This document shows, piece by piece, positions 7,640 through 18,200 of a stretch of DNA of 64,000 nucleotides. Positions within the stretch are counted from its first letter, which is position 1, and the number at the start of each line of letters is the position of its first letter. A model generated the notes under the pieces. That model was not told the DNA's origin. It ran no database searches and saw nothing but the letters and a program-made list of their open reading frames with translations. This DNA is from JBBQED01 sp038320345 (GTDB lineage Bacteria; Bacteroidota; Bacteroidia; AKYH767-A; OLB10): contig JBBQED010000004.1 of the NCBI GenBank assembly GCA_038320345.1, positions 186,001 through 250,000 of the forward strand, read 5' to 3'. The position numbers and the translations under genes were made by a program.

Positions 7640-8407
7640 ATGCATTTGATTGATACCCATATTCACTTATATGCCGAAGAATACGATTTAGATCGTAAAG
7701 TACTGATAGAACAGGCTGTTGAAGCAGGCGTAAGTAGGTTTTTAATGCCCAATATTGATACTACTTCAGAAGATGGCTTGCATTTGCTGGCTAAAGAATA
7801 TCCAGGCGTTTGCATTCCTATGATGGGTCTTCATCCTTGTTATGTGAAGGAAAATTATAAGGACGAACTGGAAAATGTTTACCGGCATTTGAAAATCGGA
7901 AACTATTGCGCCATTGGTGAAATCGGTATGGATAAATATTGGTCAATCGATTTTATTATTCAGCAGGAAGAAGCATTAAGGCAACAATTAATCTGGTCAC
8001 ATGAATTGAATTTACCGGTGGCATTACATACTAGAAATGCAACGGAAGAAGTTGTCAATTTGATTCAAGACTTAAATTTAAAAGGATTGAAAGGAGTCTT
8101 TCATTGCTTCAGCGGAGATCTTAATAAGGCAGAGCAAATTACCGGAATGGGATTCCATTTAGGTATCGGAGGTGTGCTAACATTTAAAAATTCTGGACTC
8201 GATAAAGTAGTGGAAAAAATTGCAATTCAGCATTTAGTATTGGAGACCGATGGACCGTATCTTGCTCCTGCTCCTTATCGAGGCAAAAGAAATGATCCTG
8301 CGTATATTAAATTAGTTGCAGAAAAAATGGCTCAGATCAAGAATATCAGTCTGGAAGAAGTTGCGGAAACAACTACAAAAAATGCTAAAGAACTATTTGC
8401 ATTATGA
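7640..8407 (+). CDS. TatD family metal-dependent deoxyribonuclease
   Basis: 255 residues, full length for the family. TatD enzymes are TIM-barrel hydrolases acting on DNA with two metal ions. Seen motifs: LIDTHIHLY at the start (metal-binding HxH), IGEIGMDKYW near 95 (metal-bridging Glu), LPVALHTRNA near 133 (His), VFHCFSGD near 157 (His), and LETDGPYLAPAPYRGKRNDP near 207 (metal Asp). All expected ligands are present, so it should be active. Its stop overlaps the asparaginase start (ATGA), so the two are co-transcribed and probably translationally coupled. Confidence 0.95.
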   Translation: MHLIDTHIHLYAEEYDLDRKVLIEQAVEAGVSRFLMPNIDTTSEDGLHLLAKEYPGVCIPMMGLHPCYVKENYKDELENVYRHLKIGNYCAIGEIGMDKYWSIDFIIQQEEALRQQLIWSHELNLPVALHTRNATEEVVNLIQDLNLKGLKGVFHCFSGDLNKAEQITGMGFHLGIGGVLTFKNSGLDKVVEKIAIQHLVLETDGPYLAPAPYRGKRNDPAYIKLVAEKMAQIKNISLEEVAETTTKNAKELFAL

Positions 8408-9414
8408 AAAAAATTCTGATCATTTACACCGGTGGAACAATCGGGATGCAACATAATAAGAATGGCGTTTTAAGTCCTTTTGATTTTGGGAAAGTAACAG
8501 AGCAGGTTCCGGAGTTAAAAGAGCTAGGATGTAAAATTTCACATCATGTTTTTAAAGAGCTCATCGATAGTTCTAATGTCACACCCGACTTTTGGGTGAA
8601 GCTGGCAAACACTATTAATAAAGAATACAGCAGGCACGATGGATTTATCATTTTGCATGGTACAGATACCATGGCTTATTCAGCATCTGCATTAAGTTTT
8701 ATGCTGGAAAATTTAAACAAGCCTGTCATCTTCACCGGTTCTCAACTACCGCTTGGGGCTATCCGAACAGATGCAAAATTGAATTTACTTACTTCCGTAG
8801 AAATTGCTGCAGGAGACCTTACTATTCCGGAAGTTTGTATTTATTTCAACAACGAATTATTCAGAGGAAACCGTTCTGAAAAATTTACGGCTTCCAAGTT
8901 TGATGCATTTCATACCCTCAACTATCCTGCATTGGTTGAAGCTGGAACAGAACTTCAATACAATGAAGCGTATATTGAAAAAGGAAACAAAAAAAAACTG
9001 ATTGTGCATACGCAACTCGATCCTAACATCGGACTTTTAAGAATATTTCCGGGCATCACGAGTAATTGGTTGGAACATGCAGTAAGTGTTCCTGGTTTAA
9101 AGGCCCTTGTACTAGAGACCTATGGTAGTGGAAATGCCCCTACTGAGGAATGGTTCATTGAGCCGTTGAGAAAAGCTATCAAGAAAGGGCTGCTCATTGT
9201 TAATGTATCGCAATGCAGCGGCGGAAGGGTTGAAATGGGCAAATATGAAACGAGTCATCGCTTAAAGGAAATTGGCATAATTAGCGGGAGTGATCTCACT
9301 ACTGAATCGGCAGTAACGAAATTGATGTATTTATTCGGTGAGTACGGCAATGACCTTAAGAAAATCAAGAAGCTGGTTCAGAGTAATTTAAGAGGAGAAA
9401 TGAACGAAAAGTAA
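8404..9414 (+). CDS. ansA: L-asparaginase, type I (cytoplasmic)
   Basis: 336 residues. It converts L-asparagine to aspartate and ammonia. No signal peptide is present, as expected for the type I cytoplasmic enzyme. The first active-site Thr is in IIYTGGTIGM, the second Thr with its Asp in ILHGTDTMAYSASALSFML, and the catalytic Lys in GAIRTDAKLN. Arrangement and length match bacterial AnsA dimers. It overlaps tatD by four bases. TatD and AnsA together are frequent in Bacteroidota, in my recollection, without a known functional link. Confidence 0.95.
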   Translation: MKKILIIYTGGTIGMQHNKNGVLSPFDFGKVTEQVPELKELGCKISHHVFKELIDSSNVTPDFWVKLANTINKEYSRHDGFIILHGTDTMAYSASALSFMLENLNKPVIFTGSQLPLGAIRTDAKLNLLTSVEIAAGDLTIPEVCIYFNNELFRGNRSEKFTASKFDAFHTLNYPALVEAGTELQYNEAYIEKGNKKKLIVHTQLDPNIGLLRIFPGITSNWLEHAVSVPGLKALVLETYGSGNAPTEEWFIEPLRKAIKKGLLIVNVSQCSGGRVEMGKYETSHRLKEIGIISGSDLTTESAVTKLMYLFGEYGNDLKKIKKLVQSNLRGEMNEK

Positions 9415-9449
9415 GCGTTAAAGCTCATTCTTTTCAAACCAATATTAAC

Positions 9450-9465
9450 GAGCCAAATAGGCTCT
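9450..9465 (+). terminator. Weak stem-loop after asparaginase gene
   Basis: GAGCC-aaata-GGCTC starts about 36 bases after the stop. The T-run is poor (TAAATTTT a few bases later), so termination may be partial. Confidence 0.3.
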
Positions 9466-9479
9466 GCCCTTAAATTTTG

Positions 9480-9487
9480 TACCTTTG
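9480..9487 (+). promoter_or_regulatory. -7 element TACCTTTG for tRNA-Ser
   Basis: Exact TAnnTTTG followed by CACCC, 87 bases upstream of the tRNA 5' end. The leader length is close to that inferred for tRNA-Arg. Confidence 0.6.
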
Positions 9488-9574
9488 CACCCTTCAAATT
9501 CAGTAGCCGCTGAAATTTCATTTCAGCAATTCCGGAATTTAATAGGAATAAAATCCCGCTAAAAATTCATCTCC

Positions 9575-9662
9575 GGAGACGTGTCCGAGTGGCTGAAGGA
9601 GCACGCTTGGAAAGCGTGTGTACTCCAAAAGGGTACCGTGAGTTCGAATCTCACCGTCTCCG
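9575..9662 (+). tRNA. tRNA-Ser (anticodon GGA)
   Basis: An 88-base class II tRNA: acceptor GGAGACG/CGTCTCC with discriminator G, anticodon stem CACGC/GCGTG with loop TTGGAAA giving GGA, a long variable arm (TACTCCAAAAGGGTACC), and T loop TTCGAAT. CCA is not encoded. It reads UCC and UCU. Confidence 0.95.
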
Positions 9663-9663
9663 C

Positions 9664-9782
9664 AAATCAAATCAATCAATGCCCCCAACGGGGCATTTTT
9701 CATTTGAAAATTTTCGCCGAGCTCGCTCGAGTGAAAATTCGAGAATGAAAATGAAAGTCGACGGCGTTGATAGGTTTGATTT
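9664..9782 (+). repeat. Cloverleaf-like nested palindrome behind tRNA-Ser
   Basis: It begins two bases after the tRNA. The outer repeat 9664-9679 pairs with 9767-9782 (14 Watson-Crick plus one G-T of 16). Within lie hairpin 1 (9678-9697), a central stem (TTTTCATT and AATTTTC, 9697-9715, against 9733-9751) closed by CGAG-ctcg-CTCG at 9718-9729, and a weak hairpin 2, TCGAC-ggc-GTTGA (9758-9770). The plan equals that of the elements behind the other two tRNAs. Confidence 0.75.
9678..9700 (+). terminator. Terminator of tRNA-Ser
   Basis: AATGCCCC / GGGGCATT, an 8-bp stem with a 4-base loop, followed by TTTTT; it starts 15 bases after the tRNA. It doubles as hairpin 1 of the nested palindrome. Confidence 0.85.
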
Positions 9783-10332
9783 AGCCCCCCTAAAGTGATT
9801 AGCGAAGTTACTCTCGTCGTAAACAACTTACCGTTGTACATTTTATTCCAAGAATAATAACCTAGCTTAGCAATTCTGAAAATTGGTCTGAACAAATAAT
9901 TATTAAGTATTTTAATACAAGAATTAAACTGCTCTCATTTCTAGATTTTCATTATTCTGTTTCGAACCAATTCGCAACACCTCAAACTGCCGTTTGGGAT
10001 TTAATTTGACAAGAGAACACAAATATTATCAGCGGAGCCGCAAATCAAAACACCGCACAGTTGGGAGCATGATACAAAGTTGGTTAGTAGATTGAATTTA
10101 GAACCACTTGTTGAACCATCGGGCAATACGGATATACCTTTTTAAATTCGCTTTTTAGAAATTTTGCCATCATAAATTTAACTTTTCGTTAAAATCGTAT
10201 GAATTAAATCAACGACTCCTGTGAACTAATTTTTGACATTTAATAATTGTTTACTTTGGCATTTCAATTGCACGCTGCCTCAGCGTTGCGATAGCTACCT
10301 TCTTCTTTCATCTTCCTCTTTATCGCTAAAAA
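9783..10332. other. Non-coding stretch between tRNA-Ser tail and PAP2 gene
   Basis: About 550 bases without a credible gene. At 10038-10049 it repeats 12 bases (CCGCAAATCAAA) that also span the 3' end of tRNA-Ser and its first flanking bases (9660-9671). Near 10240-10260 the sequence TTGACATT...TTTACTTTGG looks like a promoter for the PAP2 gene but departs from the strict TAnnTTTG spacing. Confidence 0.4.
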
Positions 10333-11328
10333 ATGACTCCCTTATCATTTCTGCTAAAATATTTTCTGCTGCTCTTTTGCAGTCTTTTACTGTTACATAC
10401 AGATTCTCCTTGTAGGGATTTAGGTACTAGTGAAACGATAATATTAAAACCAGACACTTTATTTCCTAATGATTCTGAGGCTATCAAAATAAAACGCAAA
10501 GATCGGCCATGGAAATATGACTACACCTTAAATGATGGGCGGAGAATGGTGTACTCTAAAGTAAAGCCGTTTGAATTTATTACTGATTTACCAAAAGACT
10601 TTATGAATTTTGGAAAATATTCTTTTCGGAAAAAAAGTCTGCCATGGTTAGCAGTAATTGCTGTAAGTACTGGTATTTTGATAAAGTATGATCAGCAAAT
10701 TACCGATGGAGCTCAGAACTTATGTGATAGAAATAATTTTGCAAGAAAGAGCAGTTATCATGATATTTTCGCGCCCACAATTACCAATCAACCAGTGAGT
10801 ATTATTAGCGCACCCAAAAATTTAAATACCGTTTTCTATACGCTAGGTCAAGGGTATCCTGCTCTAATTCTTGGTGGCGGATTATTGTATTATGGTTTAC
10901 GCAATCATGATATTGGCGCAGTGAGTACTGCTAGTCAGCTTGCCGAAGCTTTTATCGCAATGGGATTTACAACACAAGTGGTGAAACGAATTACTGGACG
11001 TGAGACGCCGCTGGAAGCTACAGCGCCAGGAGGTAAATGGGATCCCTTTCCTGCCTTCACAGATTATCAAAAACATACGCCTAAATACGATGCTTTTCCT
11101 TCTGGTCATTTAGCTACCGCAATTTGTGCAGTTACAATTCTTGCAGAAAATTATCCCGATAAAAAATGGATTAAACCCGTTGGATATGCATTGAGTACAC
11201 TCATTGCATGGTCGATGGTGAATAATGGTGTTCATTGGACTAGTGATTATCCGCTTGCCATTGGAATTGGATATGCTTTTGGAAAAGTAATTTCGATGAA
11301 GAGCAGGACTTTTGAGTTTACTCCCTAA
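10333..11328 (+). CDS. PAP2-superfamily phosphatase, membrane or exported
   Basis: 331 residues. PAP2 enzymes remove phosphate from lipids such as phosphatidate, undecaprenyl pyrophosphate or lipid A. All three signature blocks are present: KRITGRETP near 217 (KxxxxxxRP-like, with T-P in place of R-P), FPSGHLATAI near 255 and HWTSDYPLAIGIGYAFGK near 299 with the catalytic His. A hydrophobic N-terminus (MTPLSFLLKYFLLLFCSLLLL) is a signal peptide or anchor, and hydrophobic stretches follow near 105, 175 and 285. The substrate cannot be decided, and no lipid genes flank it. Confidence 0.88.
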   Translation: MTPLSFLLKYFLLLFCSLLLLHTDSPCRDLGTSETIILKPDTLFPNDSEAIKIKRKDRPWKYDYTLNDGRRMVYSKVKPFEFITDLPKDFMNFGKYSFRKKSLPWLAVIAVSTGILIKYDQQITDGAQNLCDRNNFARKSSYHDIFAPTITNQPVSIISAPKNLNTVFYTLGQGYPALILGGGLLYYGLRNHDIGAVSTASQLAEAFIAMGFTTQVVKRITGRETPLEATAPGGKWDPFPAFTDYQKHTPKYDAFPSGHLATAICAVTILAENYPDKKWIKPVGYALSTLIAWSMVNNGVHWTSDYPLAIGIGYAFGKVISMKSRTFEFTP

Positions 11329-11419
11329 AATTATTTTTGTTGAAATTTTACGAGTGTGTGAGTTGCATTTCTTGGAAGAAAAAGTAAACCCTTAGAAAGA
11401 GTAAAGAACCAAATTCTGC

Positions 11420-11815
11420 TTATTTCAGAAAAATACGAGCAGCGATCCATCCGATAACACACCCAATACAATTCGCGAGAAAATCAACCCAGTCTCCTGT
11501 ACGGTCGGGAAGAAAATAGCCTTGATATAATTCGATTAAACCGCCATAAGTTGCCGAAGAAAAAACTGCAAATGAATACTGATTGCGAGTTAATCTCCCC
11601 AATGGTGCCTTCTTAAATCCTCTTACTAATAGATAAACGAGAATTCCATAGAAAAAAAAGTGAACTACTTTATCCGGAGAAAATAAATCAAAAAAATCTG
11701 GGATATAAATTTGGGGAGCGGAAATGCTACTCAGGATAAAAATCAATAAGGCCCAGCTGATGCCGGGCCAGTTATTTTTCAGTAAAGAATTTTTATGTGA
11801 TAACTCAGGCACCAA
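11420..11815 (-). CDS. VanZ-like membrane protein
   Basis: 131 residues with about four membrane helices. VanZ hallmarks are the central PDKVVHFFFYGILVYLL and the C-terminal ELYQGYFLPDRTGDWVDFLANCIGCVIG, where the E-x-x-Q and R-x-x-x-x-D-x-x-N residues are the conserved polar set of the family. Function is unproven outside teicoplanin resistance. Its start overlaps the end of gcvH by 11 bases, so it is the last gene of the sprA-gcvH-vanZ unit. This order with sprA is, in my recollection, conserved across many Bacteroidota. Confidence 0.85.
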   Translation of the reverse strand: MVPELSHKNSLLKNNWPGISWALLIFILSSISAPQIYIPDFFDLFSPDKVVHFFFYGILVYLLVRGFKKAPLGRLTRNQYSFAVFSSATYGGLIELYQGYFLPDRTGDWVDFLANCIGCVIGWIAARIFLK

Positions 11816-12185
11816 TCGCTGCGTTATACTGATCAGCAGTAAGTAAATTGCTCACCTCCGATGCATCACTTATTTTAATTTTCACCATCCATCCATCACC
11901 ATAAGGATCTTTATTTACAAGTTCTGGTTCTGCATCCAATTTAGGGTTGAGTTCCAAAACTTCTCCAGATAATGGCATAAATAAATCAGAAACTGTTTTT
12001 ACTGCTTCCACCGTTCCAAAAACCGCTTCATGTGCGATCGTTTCTCCTACTGTTTCGATTTCAACATATACGATGTCGCCAAGTTCACTCTGTGCGAAAT
12101 CAGTAATACCTACAGTTGCTATATCGCCTTCGAGGCGGATCCACTCATGTTCTTTGGTGTACTTTAGTTCAGATGGGATATTCAT
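11805..12185 (-). CDS. gcvH: Glycine cleavage system H protein
   Basis: 126 residues, the standard size. It carries the lipoyl arm that shuttles the aminomethyl group between P, T and L proteins in the cytoplasm. The lipoylation site is Lys63 in TVEAVKTVSDL, and the surrounding fold motifs (HEWIRLEGDIATVGITDFAQSELGDIVYVE, and the GEVLELN turn) are typical. No gcvP or gcvT is near; the gene instead lies 36 bases behind sprA and overlaps the VanZ-like gene. It may act only in glycine cleavage or may also supply lipoate; its placement next to sprA is not explained. Confidence 0.96.
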   Translation of the reverse strand: MNIPSELKYTKEHEWIRLEGDIATVGITDFAQSELGDIVYVEIETVGETIAHEAVFGTVEAVKTVSDLFMPLSGEVLELNPKLDAEPELVNKDPYGDGWMVKIKISDASEVSNLLTADQYNAAIGA

Positions 12186-12221
12186 AAGAGATAATTTTTA
12201 CGAAATTACTATAATTAATTA

Positions 12222-15200
12222 TTACTGGGAAAGGGAGAAACGAAGTTCGATACCGGCATTAATATTAGAGGTAGGGTACGACGTCGAAATAACTGGAGTG
12301 TTGATGGTTTGCTCATAGAACAACCTGATATTTACCCTGTCGCTCATGGCATAATCTGCAGCTCCTTTTATCGAGTATACATTCAATCCTGCGGTTGGTT
12401 GATTGATGCCTTCGAGCAATCTGCGGATAATCGTCACATTTTTACGAGCACTGAAATCAGCCGTTAAATTTAAACTGTTTCCTGCTGCACCTCTCGTTCC
12501 TCCTAAACCGAATGGCAGAATGAACTTTGGAATACGGTATCCAAAACCAAATGTTATTTCATTGCCTTTGGTTTCTGTGATCTGAACTCCAGCATACGTT
12601 AAAGATACGTTGCGGTCTTTCTTGAATTCAATTCGCGTTTGGATATTATTTTTCCATGTAACGTCAACACCGATCAAAGGTGCAAACTGTTCCGTAAGAC
12701 TTGCCTGTGCTATTTCTTTACCCGGAATAAAATTTCCTCCCACATCTCTTACTACAGGAGTTTCGGCTTCCACATAGTTAGGATTACGCTGATAGGAATT
12801 AATATTAAAAGTTGAACGATAACTATGACTCAAACTAACATTATTAAAGATCCTTTTGAAGAGGGGTAACTTAGATAAACCGTCATAGGTAATTCTCCAG
12901 TTAGGCATCGGCGTTTTCAAGAATGGACTATTTCCCACTTTACCTGGAGACTTTCCAGTGTATGCCGACAAGAATGCCATCGTTAAAACTTCTTGCTGTG
13001 TTCCAGAATAACCATCGTTATATACGATTCCGAAGGTATCAGGAGCATTGAATCCCGACGAGTTTGGATTCTCCGCAGCAAGTCGTTCAGAGTATATTTT
13101 CCTATTCGTATTAAAGGTTTCAAACACTGAACTGGTGTAGTTGTTCTTATCATCTTTTACAAAAGCCGTATTCCAAGAGATCACAGAAATACTAAAATTC
13201 CCTGTTTGATTTATTCCTTGTGATTCGAATTTAGTTCCATTGTAACGGAAAAATTCCGAATTGTTTTTGGCATAAGTACGATTTGCTGTGAGCTCAATTT
13301 TTAATCCAGTCAATGGCTCAATAGAACTTCTTGCGGTGAAATTCTCTGTGTAGGTTCGAGCATATTGACTATTCAAGCTGGTATCATTTGTGATCCAATT
13401 ATTGAGTACCGCTTTTTCGCGTAGATCTTTCTGACTACCGAATGCAAATCCAAGTCCCGGTGAATTCTGATCCAGATCTTGACCTAATAGTTGTGAGTAA
13501 TTACGATAACCCGGAAGAATAGTACCGTTAGTAGTGCTATAGGTAAATCCTACAGTTTTTACCGACATGATGAGCTTACCAACAAACCTTACTCCATCAG
13601 GAATGCCTTTAGGAGGTTTGATTACAGGAGGCGCTGGCTTCTTACCACCGGCAGTATCGGCAGGGGTTTTTGGAAGATCAGGCTTTGGTGTTTTTGGCTT
13701 AGGCGGTGGTGGTGGTTTTGGCGAATTGATTTTCTTTAAATAAGGCACCTTATTATAAAGGGTCGTCATCGTAAAGTTTCCGTTCAGCGATTTGGTATTT
13801 GCATTTTGAATCGTACTTCCCGTTCGAGGATCTGTTCCAAAGGCATTCGTATTTTTATTCAATAGAAATTGCCCTGCGGTCCAGTTATAGGTGAAGCCGT
13901 ATTTCGCGTTGAGCGAGATCCAATCGGTAAGGGGAAATTTATTCAACGGTAACTGATAACTCACATTACCTGCCTGTTGATATTGTTTATTCCTTCCGAG
14001 GAAATAATTCTTACCCCAAATATTACTGTTTACCGAATCACGTTCTCCACCGGTGTCAATTTTTCCTTCCGGTTCATCCACTACAGAATAATTGCTTGCA
14101 TTAAAATCTACTTTTATAGAGCGCGTTAAATCATATTTAAAATCATAAATTCTCCGCATCTCAAAATTCTTGTTGTAGAATGTATCACGGATAATATCAG
14201 CAAACCCTGTATTATTCCGGAAGAGCTTCTCTCCGTAAGTTCTGGTAACATCATAACGGAAATTCAGACTTGTTGGAATGAAGTTGATATTGAGATCTTT
14301 TACCGGACGTAAATATTTTGATTTCAAAGCCGGAGCTTTGCCAAATGGAGCGATATATTTCGGTGTAGTATTGTAATTATAACCCAATGCTCCATGATGC
14401 GTTTTAGTTACATCATATTCGATATTGATATCGCGATGAAACGTTTCATCATATCCGTAAGTCAGGTTGAAGTTTTCAATATCATACACTTTAGGTTTAC
14501 CTCCACCTACACGATTCTTCTTCACATTTGTGAAGTTGATACTCTTGTTACGAGTATAATCCTGACTTCGTCGCTTTATCTCTTTTTTATTTGAATTGCT
14601 ATACGCATTATCAAGAGCAGTATTAAATGGAACATCCTGATCCAATGGATCGTATTGAGGATTACTTACCACCGTTCCATAATTCACATACATGGGAATA
14701 TCGAGAGCTGCTTTTTCTGGCAGGAACTTACCGAGATATAAAGAAGAAGTTACGTTGAAAGAAGTTTCATCACTCCGTCGGCGTTCACTCACCTTTTGTT
14801 CAATTGCTCCAAAGCCTACCGTTTTATGGGTACCCGCCACCGTTAGATTACCAATATCTGCAAGTTTGGTAGTCACCCTTGAAGTTGCAGCCCATCCTCC
14901 TTTCTTATCAAAATTAGTTAAGCGCAATTCGTTCACCCATACTTCTCCACATTTTGCTGCGCCATCATCTGTTCCAGGATTCAAAGGATTCTGTTTAGGA
15001 TTACGGATCCCAATCATGATAGTCCGAACATTACTCAATGAAGGATTTCCCTTGATGGTAATTTTATTCAAACCTTCCGCTTCAGAATAGGAATTGGTGA
15101 TGTTTAATGTACCTCCAGATAATCGTACAGCATCATTTCTTGAGAGCTTGAGATTAACGAATTTATCAAGATCGAGCTCCAGCAAATTTTGTTCTGGCCA

Positions 15201-18200
15201 GATAATTTCCGGATCAGTAGTTCCCCATGGAGTTACTTTCAGCGGAATTTCGTATTCGTAATAGTTTTCTGTAAAATCATTTCCTACCCTTACAAAAGCA
15301 GTGAGATCTCCGTCTTTCAATGCATCTTCCACTTCAGAAGCTTCAGCATGCACAAACATTTTTAATTTTTTATACGAACGCAAATCCAGTTGCAATGTTT
15401 TGAATGCACCACGCGCATCTCCATCTTCCAAATTACAAACGCTCAATGATAAACTCTGCTCATTAATTTGTTGAAGATTGGTTGACCCTACATTTATTTC
15501 ACGATCGATACCAGGAGGAATTACATAAGGGATAGGAGAACGATTTCCGTTTTCTTCAAGACTCACCGCAGAAACATCAAACGTGGTATTCGTACTTCCG
15601 CAACCCAAACATTCACCTGGAGTAAAGAGATCATAAGCATACTTCCTCCACTCACCACGCAGGAACTCCAGCTTTGCAAAACGCAAAACCATAGGTTCCT
15701 GATAACCCGTCATGAACATCCTGATAAAACTGATCGTATTAAATCCTTCAATATCTCCAAACTTTCTAATATTTGGATTAGTACCTTCTATATCACGAAT
15801 TGGAATTTTAAACTGATACCATGTCACATCTTTTGTTGTACCATTCGCTAATTTCCATCCTACACGAGTAATTTTATCAACGATAAAGTTCTTGCCGATT
15901 TCCATTTGTGATGGATCGATATCCACTTGATATTCATAAAACTGCTCACTTGCCTCCTGATTAAAATCTTTGTTTACATCTTCAGCATCCGGTAATGTTG
16001 TAGATGCTGTTGAATAAGATTCTGGAGATTGTCCATCAGTAGGTGAGTTACCATCTGGCTGACTGAAATTTTTATATCGATTGAGAATACTTACTTGTTG
16101 AGCATCATAATCAGAACCACGGTAGTAGTGATAGTTATCAGAAGAAGGATCAGCTTCGTACTGAGCATAAGCAGAAGGAGAAATATTCGCACTCAAATTG
16201 TTCAAGTATCCTGAATAAAAAGAGGCTTCATTACTATTTTTTAATCCATCTAATCCTACATCTTGATACTGTCTTGCATTAGCATTATTATCGAAAGCAT
16301 AAATAATTGGGGGTTGATTTTTTGGAACATAACCCCAAACGGTATTAGTAGAAAGAGTAGTATCTCCATCTGCAGGTAATCCATTTTCATATTCCAGTTT
16401 ACCATCTTTCAAGATATCCTCTGAAATATTTCCCAGATCAAAATATAATTTACCACCTGATGTTCCCGGATCCAACTTATCACTGTTAAAAGGATCCATT
16501 AACCAGAACTGAATGAATTCAATATTTGCGGCATCAAAATCTGTGGTTTCCACACGACGCATAATACCACCCCAACGAGAGGCTGGACTATTTAAAAATC
16601 CATCCGCAGCAACTCCAGCCGAAATCCCGCCAATAGGTTGAACATCGAAGTTGTACGGTCCGCGCTCTCTTGGATAATATGAAATATTGAACATCGGCAG
16701 AATTACTTTCTGTCCATTCAATCCTTGCTTATTCGGGAAAATTTCGTCTTCTGTAATTTGCCGCACTAACTCATTTGAGATATCATTAGTAGTGATATGA
16801 CTCGGACGAATTCCTGACGATCCATTATAAAACAAAGGATCAATTCTGTACCAAGAAAGTTTAGAACGATTAAATCCATTCGCAAGTGTTGAACTATCTG
16901 CACCAGGAATCTGACTTGTAGGTGCTGAAGCTAAGGTCCATGATCCTACGTTGGTAAGATCAATTGTAGATTGGCTTCCTTCAAAATCGTCGATATATGC
17001 TGTACCTGCGCGACCAATTGCTTTGCTATTTCCCGGAATCAAACGTGCGTATTCACCACTCACTGTAATATTCGAAGGTTCCTTCGTAGAAATGCCCGGG
17101 AGTTTATCTATGGCTCTTGTTAACCATCGTGAATCAGTTCTCCATGTTCCATCTACACCTACCATCGTATTAGCAATTGGTTCATCACCAACATTCACTT
17201 TAGAAGTGATCGGTCGTTCATTCAAACGAAGTACTGTTCCTCCCAGCACCAGATCTTTATTCACCACATAATCAAAGCGACTTCCTAAAAGTGTTTTCGA
17301 TTGAATACTAAACAACGAATTACTTTCGAGCGCGATATTGATCGCAGTTCCTGAATTCAAGATACTCTGATTGATAATTTTTACGCGACCCAGATTATAA
17401 TCAACAGTATAATCTACATTCTCAACCAGAGGAGCACCACCTGCAGTTACTTTCACAGATCCTTCAGGAATATTGATTGCATTCAGTGGAATATCAGACC
17501 CAAATTTGCTGATGTAACTTCCCTTCAAACTGAATTTATTTTTCTCAGGTTGTTGCAATGCAACGGTCTTTGTAGAATCGTACAAAACTTCATACACAAA
17601 CTGATCGGCTTTCGCTTGATCAATAAATTGACTTCGCAAATAACTTCCAAAAGGCTCACGCACCGGGAAAATAATTCTACCATTGGAGCTATTGATCGTT
17701 ACGCCTTCAATGAAATCATATTCACCATCCGGACGAGGATCATTATTTTGATTCAATTTATCCAAATTATAAACTCTATTCAGTGGCTTCGTATAGAGAT
17801 TAGTTTCTGAAGATAAAAGTGGAAGGTAGTTTAAACGGTTACCGATGGTATCTACGTAGTACATAACATCCAAACGAAAATCCTTTTTATCAATTTGAAA
17901 ACCACCTAAAGCATAGATGTTTTTCATCATCAGATCCCAGGTAGGTAATTTGGTATTCGTAATACGACCTTTCAGCATCTTTAGATAAAGCACGCTCGTA
18001 GGGTCGATACCTGAAGTGGTTAAGTCACCGACTTTATATACTTTATTGCCGATAGTATACTCGAATGCAACACCTAATACTTCGTTATTATTCAGCGCTT
18101 GATTGAGGGAGATATAACCTAAGCGAGGATTAAAAGTGTACTCAGTTGGGGCCAATTTTCTTGCATTCTGCACTACATCATAATCACGGGAAGAGGAAAA

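Noticed and set aside
8404..9414. Asparaginase as an exported type II enzyme
   Set aside because: There is no signal peptide and the gene overlaps tatD, so the cytoplasmic type I assignment is preferred.
9539..9895. Open frames on both strands over tRNA-Ser
   Set aside because: They translate the tRNA and its palindromic tail; composition and position explain them.
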